From: Ruthenibacterium sp.
GTDB taxonomy: Bacteria; Bacillota; Clostridia; Oscillospirales; Ruminococcaceae
NCBI GenBank assembly: GCA_020025235.1
Contig: JAHHSL010000049.1
Coordinates: forward strand, 1-11,086
Length of the DNA: 11,086 nucleotides
Reading direction: 5' to 3'
Shown piece after piece: positions 5,828-11,086 of the stretch. How positions within the stretch are numbered: the stretch's first letter is position 1; the number at the start of each line of letters is the position of its first letter. The notes beneath the pieces are model-generated. The model did no database searches, was not told the origin of the DNA, and was given only the letters and a program-made list of their open reading frames with translations. Both the position numbers and the translations under genes were made by a program.

Positions 5828-6693
5828 ATGAAAGCTTGAATTCCCGCCCCATTCAGTGGTTCCCGGGACATATGACAAAGACGCTGCGCGTTATGGAAAA
5901 GGAGATCCGCAACGTGGATGTTGTGCTGCAGCTTTTGGATGCACGCATCCCGCACAGCAGCCTGAATCCGGAAATCATGCGCATCACACGCGGGAAACCG
6001 CATCTGTATGTGCTGAATAAATCCGATCTTGCCGATCCGGATGTAACGGCACAGTGGGTGGCGCATTTCCGCAGGGACGGCGACGGATGCCTTGCGATTT
6101 CCAGCAAAAACCGCGGCGGCGTGCAGAACGTGAAGCACGCCATTGATGCGGAACTTGCTGATCTTCTGGAGCGCCGTGCGGTCAAGGGCATGGCGGGCGC
6201 AAAGATCCGCGTGATGATCGTCGGCATCCCGAACGTCGGCAAATCGACGTTTATCAACAGCTTTGCCGGTTCGGTGCGCGCAAAGGCGGCGGATAAGCCT
6301 GGCGTGACGCGCGGCAAGCAGTGGGTGACGGTCGGCAATTACGACCTGTTGGATATGCCCGGTGTGCTGTGGAAAAAATTCGATACGCTGGAAACCGCAA
6401 GCAATCTTGCGTTCATTGGTTCGATCAAGGATGATATTCTGGATATCGAAGCGCTTGCAACCGGCCTTTTGGGTGAGATGCAGAAGATGTATCCCGAACG
6501 TCTGGCCGAGCGCTATCATCTTTCCGAAGAGGATCTGCAGCAGGATGCCTATGACCTTCTGGAGACGGTCGGACGCAAGCGCGGCATGCTGATGTCGGGC
6601 GGCGTTGTCAACACCGAGCGTGCGGCGATCATGTTGGTGGATGAATTCAGGGGCGCAAAAATGGGACGCCTGTCACTGGAAAGGCCGGAATGA
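5824..6693 (+). CDS. rbgA: Ribosome biogenesis GTPase RbgA (YlqF)
   Basis: The 289-aa protein is a circularly permuted GTPase: the G4 motif NKSD (65-68) and SSKN (G5) come before G1 GIPNVGKST (134-142), G2 (KPGVTRGKQW) and G3 DMPG (177-180). The N-terminal IQWFPGHMTKTLR is the RbgA signature. A C-terminal helical RNA-binding domain (about 200-289) follows. RbgA acts on late 50S assembly intermediates and lets late proteins such as L16 join the subunit. It starts inside the lepB stop (ATGA overlap) and ends just before rnhB, so coupled translation is likely. It sits close to rplS, another 50S gene, as in Bacillus. Confidence 0.96.
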   Translation: MNESLNSRPIQWFPGHMTKTLRVMEKEIRNVDVVLQLLDARIPHSSLNPEIMRITRGKPHLYVLNKSDLADPDVTAQWVAHFRRDGDGCLAISSKNRGGVQNVKHAIDAELADLLERRAVKGMAGAKIRVMIVGIPNVGKSTFINSFAGSVRAKAADKPGVTRGKQWVTVGNYDLLDMPGVLWKKFDTLETASNLAFIGSIKDDILDIEALATGLLGEMQKMYPERLAERYHLSEEDLQQDAYDLLETVGRKRGMLMSGGVVNTERAAIMLVDEFRGAKMGRLSLERPE

Positions 6694-6694
6694 T

Positions 6695-7297
6695 ATGACA
6701 CAGGAAATGTATGCATTTGACGCCCAGTACCGCGCAAAGGGGACAGTGTGCGGCGTGGACGAAGCAGGGCGCGGCCCCTTGTGCGGGCCGGTGTGCGTTG
6801 CGGCTGTCGTGCTCGACCCGGAAAACCCGATCGAGGGCGTGAACGATTCCAAAAAGCTTTCGGAAAAAAAGCGGGAAGCGCTGTATGAAGAAATCGTACA
6901 GAAAGCACTTGCATATAATATTGTCATGGTCGGACCCGAGACGATCGACGAACTCAATATCCTTGGCGCGACGATGCTCGGGATGAAAAATGCGGTGGAA
7001 GGGCTTGCAGTAAAGCCGCAGCTTGCACTCATCGATGGAAACCGCTGCCCGCAGATGGAAACACCGGCGCAGAGCGTGGTAAAGGGTGATGCAAAGTCTG
7101 CCTGCATTGCGGCGGCGTCGATTTTGGCAAAGGTGACGCGTGACCGCTATATGGAGCAGCTTGCGCTGGAATATCCCGAATACAGGCTGGAAAAGCACAA
7201 GGGCTATCCGACCAAGGAGCATTACGCGCTGCTCGATCAATACGGGATACAGCCGTTTTACCGGAAATCTTTTTTGAAAAAGCGCGGCTATGTTTAA
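6695..7297 (+). CDS. rnhB: Ribonuclease HII
   Basis: The 200-aa RNase HII removes RNA from RNA/DNA hybrids and excises misincorporated ribonucleotides. The four-carboxylate metal site is visible: D22 and E23 in GVDEAGRGPLCGP, D114 in LIDGN, and D132 in KGDAKSACIAAASILAKVTRD. KHKGYPTKEH near the C-terminus is also characteristic. ATG 6695, one base after the rbgA stop, is chosen because GGAAAGG (6678-6684) lies 10 nt upstream and the family N-terminus fits; the open frame before it reads shadow sequence of rbgA. The C-terminus (FYRKSFLKKRGYV) is slightly basic. The gene overlaps yraN by 8 nt. Confidence 0.96.
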   Translation: MTQEMYAFDAQYRAKGTVCGVDEAGRGPLCGPVCVAAVVLDPENPIEGVNDSKKLSEKKREALYEEIVQKALAYNIVMVGPETIDELNILGATMLGMKNAVEGLAVKPQLALIDGNRCPQMETPAQSVVKGDAKSACIAAASILAKVTRDRYMEQLALEYPEYRLEKHKGYPTKEHYALLDQYGIQPFYRKSFLKKRGYV

Positions 7298-7661
7298 GCG
7301 GAAAACCGCCGATTCCGGCGCAGCGGGGGAAAAGCTTGCCGCAAAATGGTACCGAAAAAACGGCTGCTGTATTCTGGAGCAGAATTTCCGGACACGGCAG
7401 GGGGAAATCGACCTGATCGTCCGCAGCGGGGATCTGCTGATTTTTGTGGAAGTGAAAACCCGCGCGGAAGATGCGATCGCCGACCCGTGCGAGTTTGTGA
7501 CGCCGGCAAAGCAAAGGCGTCTGATCCTTGCGGCACAGGGATATCTGATGAAAAACCCGGAAGCGGAAAACAGCCGGATCCGCTTTGATGTAGTGGAAGT
7601 GGTGCTGCCGGAAAACGGCAGGCCGAAGCTGAACTGCATCGAAAATGCATTTACCTTATAG
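7290..7661 (+). CDS. yraN: YraN family (UPF0102) endonuclease-like protein
   Basis: The 123-aa protein has the UPF0102 order: an N-terminal GAAGEKLAAKWYRKNG helix (about 9-25), ILEQNFRTRQGEIDLIVRSGDLLIFVEVKTR, then TPAKQRRLILAAQGYL. The fold is PD-(D/E)xK-like, with E39, D41, E54 and K56 as likely metal-binding and catalytic residues. Its biological role is unsettled; gene neighbourhood with rnhB suggests nucleic-acid repair or processing. ATG 7290 overlaps the rnhB stop by 8 nt and has only a weak purine-rich site upstream, so translation probably depends on coupling. Confidence 0.93.
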   Translation: MFKRKTADSGAAGEKLAAKWYRKNGCCILEQNFRTRQGEIDLIVRSGDLLIFVEVKTRAEDAIADPCEFVTPAKQRRLILAAQGYLMKNPEAENSRIRFDVVEVVLPENGRPKLNCIENAFTL

Positions 7662-7693
7662 TGTTTACTGTTTTGAGAAAAGAGGGCTCAAGC

Positions 7694-8620
7694 ATGGATT
7701 TTTTTGATCTGCACTGTGATACGGCACATCGCCTTGCCGAAGGGGAAAGCCTTGCAAACGGCAATGCGCAGGTAACGCTGGACAAAGCGCGCGAAATTGG
7801 GCGCTGGGTGCAGCTGTTTGCCATGTTTGTACAGGATAACAAGCCCGGGACGGACAGTGCATACGAGGAATACTGCGGGCTGATCGCGGCTGCTTCGGCA
7901 CAGATCCGCGAACACGGGGACAGGATCGCCCAGTGCCGCACGATGCAGGAAATGGATGCGGCGCTTGAAAGCGGCAGGCGCGCCGCGGTGTTTTCGGTGG
8001 AAAACGGCGCAGTGCTGGGCGGGCGCATCGAACGTCTGGAACAGCTGCAGCGCGACGGCGTGCGCTTTCTGACGCTGACATGGTTTGGAGAAAACGAACT
8101 CGGGGGCGGCAGCTCCGTGGGCGGAAGGCTCACCCCGTTCGGACGCAGTGTGGTGCAGGAACTGCCGCGGTACGGCATCGTGCCGGACATTTCGCACCTT
8201 TCCGATGAGGGTGTCGCCGATGTGTTTGAGCTGTACGACGGCCCGCTTGCGGCCACCCATTCCAATGTGCGCAGCGTGACGGGGCATCACCGCAACCTGA
8301 CGCGGCGGCAGATCGAAGAAATCGTGCGCCGCAGGGGCATCATCGGGATCAATCTGTACCGCTCGTTCCTCAACGGCGAACCGAGCCGTGCTTCACGCGA
8401 TGACGTTTATCGTCATCTGGATGCGTTCCTCTCGCTGGGCGCGCAGGATACCGTGTGCTTCGGCACGGATTTCGACGGTGCAGACGTACCGGACGACATC
8501 CGGGATATTTCCGGCATCCCCGGCGTGTATGAATATCTGCTCGGACGCGGGCTGTCCGAGACGCTTTTACAGAAAGTCTTTTTTGAAAACGCCTGTGCAT
8601 TCTGCAGACGTGTATTGTGA
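7694..8620 (+). CDS. Membrane dipeptidase family (M19) zinc peptidase
   Basis: The 308-aa protein starts at ATG 7694 behind AGAGGG (7681-7686). An in-frame GTG at 7661 is rejected because it adds 11 residues with no ribosome binding site and the family N-terminus is DxHCDT. The binuclear zinc site is complete by motif: H7 and D9 (LHCDT), E103 (SVENG), H168 (DISHLSDEG), H189 (ATHSN), and D259 (GTDFDGAD). M19 enzymes hydrolyse dipeptides with broad specificity, including D-residues at the C-terminal position. There is no signal peptide, so a cytoplasmic role in peptide salvage is likely. It lies 32 nt after yraN and 14 nt before thrC, in one run, although the link to its neighbours looks incidental. 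Confidence 0.94.
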   Translation: MDFFDLHCDTAHRLAEGESLANGNAQVTLDKAREIGRWVQLFAMFVQDNKPGTDSAYEEYCGLIAAASAQIREHGDRIAQCRTMQEMDAALESGRRAAVFSVENGAVLGGRIERLEQLQRDGVRFLTLTWFGENELGGGSSVGGRLTPFGRSVVQELPRYGIVPDISHLSDEGVADVFELYDGPLAATHSNVRSVTGHHRNLTRRQIEEIVRRRGIIGINLYRSFLNGEPSRASRDDVYRHLDAFLSLGAQDTVCFGTDFDGADVPDDIRDISGIPGVYEYLLGRGLSETLLQKVFFENACAFCRRVL

Positions 8621-8634
8621 AAGGAAGGGAAATC

Positions 8635-10086
8635 ATGCGGTATAAAAGCACGCGCGGCGATACGGTCGTCAGCGCATCACAAGCAATCTTTGCGGGCATT
8701 GCCCCGGACGGCGGCCTTTTTGTGCCGCAGGAGTTTCCGCAGGTGAATCCGGAGGATTTTTACGGACTGACGTATCCGGAAACGGCAAAAAAGGTGCTGA
8801 GTCTTTACCTGACGGACTATGATCCGGAATTTCTTCTGCGTGCGGCGCAGGAGGTTTACGGTGAAAATTTCGGGGGCAAAGCGGGATACGTCCGCAAGGT
8901 GCGCGGCAATACCTATGCGCTGGAGCTTTGGCACGGGCCGACATGCGCCTTTAAGGATTACGCTTTGCAGCTGATGCCGCGCCTTCTTGTAAAGGCGAAG
9001 GAAAATCTCGGCGTCACCGGCACGACCAAAATCCTCACCGCAACATCGGGGGATACCGGCAAGGCGGCGCTGGCAGGCTATGCAGGGCTTGAGGGGATCC
9101 GCATCGCCGTGTTTTATCCAGAGGCCGGCACCAGCGAGGTGCAGCGCCTGCAAATGGCGACGCAGCGCGGCGATAATGTGCAGGTATATGCGGTGCAGGG
9201 CAATTTCGACGACGCGCAGACGGCTGTCAAGCGCGCCTTTGCCGACCGGGACTTGGCGCGGCAGCTTGCGGAAAAGAACGAGACGCTCTCCAGTGCAAAC
9301 TCGATCAACTGGGGACGCCTTGCACCGCAGATCGTCTATTATTTCTATGCATATTCCCAGCTTGCTGCATCGGGCGCCGTGCGCTCGGGCGAGCGCGTCA
9401 GCTTCTGTGTGCCGACGGGTAATTTCGGCGACATCCTTGCGGGCTATTACGCCATGCGCATGGGGCTTCCCATCAAAAAGCTGATCTGCGCATCGAATGA
9501 AAACAATGTGCTGACGGACTTTATCCGTACCGGTGTGTACGACGCCCGCCGCGCGTTTTACCGGACAAGCTCGCCGTCCATGGACATTCTGGTGTCCTCC
9601 AATCTGGAACGGCTTTTGTATCATGTGTCCGGGGACAGTGCGCTCACGGCGCAGTGGATGCGGGAACTTTCGGAAAAAGGCGTCTATCAGGTCCCGGCAG
9701 ACGTCCTTGCCAAAATTCAGGCAGTGTTCGGCTGCGGGTGTGCGGATGACGCCGAAACGCGGGAGGAGATCCGCATGAGCTGGCAAGAGGACGGATATCT
9801 CTGCGATACACACACGGCGGTGGCAATGCGCACGGCGCGCAGCGCAGCGGCCGATAACGAGCTGTGCGTGGTGCTTTCCACGGCGGACGCCTATAAATTC
9901 CCGCGCGCGGTGCTGCAGGCCATTGCCGGCAGTGCACCGGAGGATGAGTTTGAAGCCATGCGTCTGCTGCATGAAAAAACGGGCGCGCCGATCCCGCAGA
10001 GCCTTGCATGCCTGCGGGAACAGCCGGTGCGCTTTCAGGATGTGATCCAAAAGGAGGACGTGCGTGCGGCGGCGCTTTCGCTGTAA
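8635..10086 (+). CDS. thrC: Threonine synthase
   Basis: The 483-aa PLP enzyme converts O-phosphohomoserine to threonine, the last step of threonine synthesis. The N-terminal Thr_synth_N region is clear (YKSTRGDTVVSASQAIFAGIAPDGGLFVP). K107 in GPTCAFKDYALQL is the PLP Schiff-base lysine. SGDTGKAAL (138-146) and PTGNFGD (260-266) are the phosphate and cofactor loops. The length fits the longer COG0498 class. ATG 8635 is chosen over in-frame GTG 8617 because AAGGAAGGG at 8621-8629 is an ideal ribosome binding site for the ATG. No hom or thrB lies next to it in the window. No good + strand terminator with a U-tract follows; the next gene is convergent. Confidence 0.96.
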   Translation: MRYKSTRGDTVVSASQAIFAGIAPDGGLFVPQEFPQVNPEDFYGLTYPETAKKVLSLYLTDYDPEFLLRAAQEVYGENFGGKAGYVRKVRGNTYALELWHGPTCAFKDYALQLMPRLLVKAKENLGVTGTTKILTATSGDTGKAALAGYAGLEGIRIAVFYPEAGTSEVQRLQMATQRGDNVQVYAVQGNFDDAQTAVKRAFADRDLARQLAEKNETLSSANSINWGRLAPQIVYYFYAYSQLAASGAVRSGERVSFCVPTGNFGDILAGYYAMRMGLPIKKLICASNENNVLTDFIRTGVYDARRAFYRTSSPSMDILVSSNLERLLYHVSGDSALTAQWMRELSEKGVYQVPADVLAKIQAVFGCGCADDAETREEIRMSWQEDGYLCDTHTAVAMRTARSAAADNELCVVLSTADAYKFPRAVLQAIAGSAPEDEFEAMRLLHEKTGAPIPQSLACLREQPVRFQDVIQKEDVRAAALSL

Positions 10087-10088
10087 GT

Positions 10089-10113
10089 AAAAGCGGCCTG
10101 TGGGGCAGACCGC
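10089..10113 (-). terminator. Weak terminator-like hairpin for the DUF1540 gene
   Basis: On the minus strand, GCGGTCTG (10113-10106) pairs with CAGGCCGC (10100-10093) with one mismatch around a CCCCA loop, followed by TTTT (10092-10089). This has intrinsic-terminator form for the minus-strand DUF1540 gene, whose stop is 38 nt away. On the + strand no T-run follows, so it would not end thrC transcripts well. Confidence 0.5.
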
Positions 10114-10150
10114 CGTGCCGGAAGCCGGAACAAGCCGCAAAGGCTTTGCG

Positions 10151-10309
10151 TCAGGCTTCCTCGAAGGTTTCGCACATGGTCTCTTCGCCAAGAACGGCCA
10201 TGCGGTTTTTGACATGGACCTCCTGTGCGGTGCAGCAGCAGCTGCCGTTGTTGTATACGCAGTTTTCTACATCACAGTGGACGCCTTTCAGGACATTTTC
10301 ATCATGCAT
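10151..10309 (-). CDS. Small cysteine-rich DUF1540-domain protein
   Basis: This 52-aa gene reads on the minus strand from ATG 10309-10307 to TGA 10153-10151. AGGAGG at 10325-10320 lies 10 nt upstream. The product has the DUF1540 pattern: V-x-C-D-V-x-N-C-x-Y-N near the N-terminus (C12, C17), a central cysteine group before TAQEVHV (C24, C25, C26), and a C-terminal ETMCETF (C46). Six cysteines in 52 residues suggest metal binding or disulfides; family function is not established. It lacks a signal peptide and membrane segments. It is the only minus-strand gene here and is convergent with thrC. The + strand frames crossing the same region have no Shine-Dalgarno or recognised domain. The family is common in Clostridia and Bacilli. 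Confidence 0.85.
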   Translation of the reverse strand: MHDENVLKGVHCDVENCVYNNGSCCCTAQEVHVKNRMAVLGEETMCETFEEA

Positions 10310-10336
10310 ATCATTCAAACCTCCTATTCATTAAAA

Positions 10337-10356
10337 GCGCCGGAAAGCGGCGTTTG
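10337..10356. repeat. Inverted repeat in the DUF1540 5' region
   Basis: CGCCG (10338-10342) pairs with CGGCG (10348-10352) around a GAAAG loop. Read on the minus strand it is followed by CTTTT and then, within a few bases, by the DUF1540 Shine-Dalgarno. Read on + it is followed by TTTGAAAT. It could be a weak terminator for thrC readthrough on + or a leader hairpin on minus; neither is certain. Confidence 0.4.
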
Positions 10357-10361
10357 AAATC

Positions 10362-10390
10362 TAGTATGGCCGCAAGCCGGCCGTTTAGTC
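10362..10390 (-). promoter_or_regulatory. Possible forespore (SigG/SigF-type) promoter for the DUF1540 gene
   Basis: On the minus strand GACTA (10390-10386) and CATACTA (10368-10362) are separated by 17 nt. CATACTA matches the Bacillus SigG -10 pattern CATnHTA and GACTA matches four of five positions of gHATR. The predicted start falls near 10355, leaving a leader of about 45 nt. No convincing sigma-A promoter is seen in this gap. The match rests on short degenerate motifs and could be chance. Confidence 0.28.
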
Positions 10391-10400
10391 AGGTGATGCT

Positions 10401-11078
10401 ATGGCAATATTTACAATCGGAGATCTGCATCTTTCACTCGGCGGGGAAAAGCCTATGGATATTTTCCGCGGGTGGGAAAACTACGTGGAACGGCTGCGGG
10501 AAAACTGGCTTGCCGCCATTGGTGAAAACGATACCGTGCTTTTGGCAGGGGATACGTCGTGGGCGATGAAGCTTGCCGACTGCACGGCGGATTTTACATT
10601 TTTGCAGCAGCTGCCGGGGAAAAAGATCCTTATTAAGGGAAACCATGATTACTGGTGGACGACCCTTTCCAAGATGAACCGGTATCTTGCGGAAAACCAT
10701 TTCACAACTCTTTCGTTCCTGCACAATGATTGTGCATTTGTGGAGGGCAAGGCGCTGTGCGGGACGCGCAGCTGGCTTTTTGATATCGGCGAGCCGCACG
10801 ACGAAAAGGTGATGAACCGCGAATGCGGACGCCTGCGCGCGTCGCTCAGCGCGGCAGGGGATGCGGAAAAAATCGCGTTCCTGCATTACCCGCCGGTATA
10901 CCCGAACGCCGATGCAAAGGAGATCGTGGAGATCCTGCACGAGTTCGGCGTAAAGCGGTGTTTTTACGGTCACCTGCACGGCCCTTCGATCCCGCGCGCG
11001 GTGCAGGGAAACATCGATGGGATCGAATATCGGCTGATCAGTGCCGATGCACTGCGCTTTTTTCCGTATAAAATTTGA
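10401..11078 (+). CDS. Calcineurin-like metallophosphoesterase
   Basis: The 225-aa protein starts at ATG 10401 with AGGTGA (10391-10396) upstream. The five phosphoesterase motifs are complete: GDLH (7-10), GDTSW (50-54), KGNHDYWW (79-86), H162 in LHYPP, and GHLHG (190-194). These build a two-metal site. The form resembles COG1768-type predicted phosphohydrolases of Firmicutes; substrate is not known, with nucleotides, phosphoproteins or nucleic acid ends possible. There is no signal peptide, so it is cytoplasmic. It has no clear own promoter, and a GGCCG/CGGCC hairpin (about 10368-10382) precedes it, so it may be read from the thrC direction across the minus-strand DUF1540 gene. The stop leaves 8 nt to the window end. 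Confidence 0.93.
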   Translation: MAIFTIGDLHLSLGGEKPMDIFRGWENYVERLRENWLAAIGENDTVLLAGDTSWAMKLADCTADFTFLQQLPGKKILIKGNHDYWWTTLSKMNRYLAENHFTTLSFLHNDCAFVEGKALCGTRSWLFDIGEPHDEKVMNRECGRLRASLSAAGDAEKIAFLHYPPVYPNADAKEIVEILHEFGVKRCFYGHLHGPSIPRAVQGNIDGIEYRLISADALRFFPYKI

Positions 11079-11086
11079 AATTCTGC

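Noticed and set aside
8677..10215. Minus-strand open frame of 512 codons opposite thrC
   Set aside because: The product is Arg/His/Cys-rich shadow sequence with no domain, while thrC on + has complete motifs. The frame also runs through the DUF1540 gene in another phase.
10151..10309. SCIFF-type (six cysteines in forty-five) ranthipeptide precursor
   Set aside because: The cysteine count is suggestive, but spacing and flanking residues (CDVxNCxYN and the C-terminal CETF) fit DUF1540, and no SCIFF maturase radical SAM gene is adjacent. The radical SAM gene in the window is TIGR03960.
10008..10357. Two + strand open frames over the thrC end and the DUF1540 region
   Set aside because: No ribosome binding site or domain; the minus-strand DUF1540 gene explains the conservation signal expected there better.
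1..11086. CRISPR array, tRNA or rRNA genes, insertion sequence, prophage or toxin-antitoxin module
   Set aside because: No regularly spaced repeats, tRNA cloverleaf, transposase, integrase or terminal inverted repeats were seen. Every gene beyond the left-edge fragment belongs to a recognised family.

Overview
The window looks like core chromosome of a moderately GC-rich, low-to-mid %GC-branch Firmicute, most likely a Clostridia member of the Oscillospiraceae/Ruminococcaceae type. The reasons are gene content and order: a SpoIVFA/SpoIVFB-like peptidase pair, a TIGR03960/TIGR03936 radical-SAM pair, rplS-lepB-rbgA-rnhB-yraN, and a DUF1540 miniprotein. Shine-Dalgarno sites are strong and two genes start with TTG. 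Assignment below class level is inference.

Layout. (1) 2-292: the C-terminal tail of an unidentified low-complexity protein. (2) 419-2061: a membrane-anchored M23 (LytM) metallopeptidase overlapping by 4 nt an intramembrane M50 site-2 protease, closed by a strong terminator at 2068-2106. (3) 2108-4663: a sigma-A-type promoter, then a 613-aa radical SAM protein overlapping its partner DUF2344 protein. (4) 4669-5200: a self-contained rplS unit with its own promoter, a structured 5' leader resembling the L19 autoregulatory leader, the L19 gene and a near-perfect terminator. (5) 5222-10086: a second terminator-like hairpin directly before the lepB ribosome binding site, then lepB, rbgA, rnhB, yraN, an M19 dipeptidase and thrC, all on + and closely packed or overlapping. 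(6) 10089-10400: a very short gene on the minus strand for a 52-aa cysteine-rich DUF1540 protein, with its own terminator-like hairpin and a possible sporulation-type promoter. (7) 10401-11078: a calcineurin-like metallophosphoesterase on +.

How the parts relate: rplS, rbgA and rnhB join 50S ribosome biogenesis to RNA/DNA hybrid removal in the usual Gram-positive order, with lepB supplying protein secretion. yraN often accompanies rnhB. The dipeptidase and thrC are metabolic genes carried at the end of the run. The upstream M23/M50 pair resembles the forespore sigma-K activation complex, but its M23 domain keeps the metal ligands.

Most of the window is ordinary housekeeping sequence and I see no clearly new defence, mobile or biosynthetic system. 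The points most worth a second look are the hidden DUF1540 gene and its arrangement inside a + strand run, the terminator-like hairpin in front of lepB, the second CxxxCxxC motif at the end of the radical SAM protein, and the junction of two normally separate conserved gene clusters near 4664-4700.
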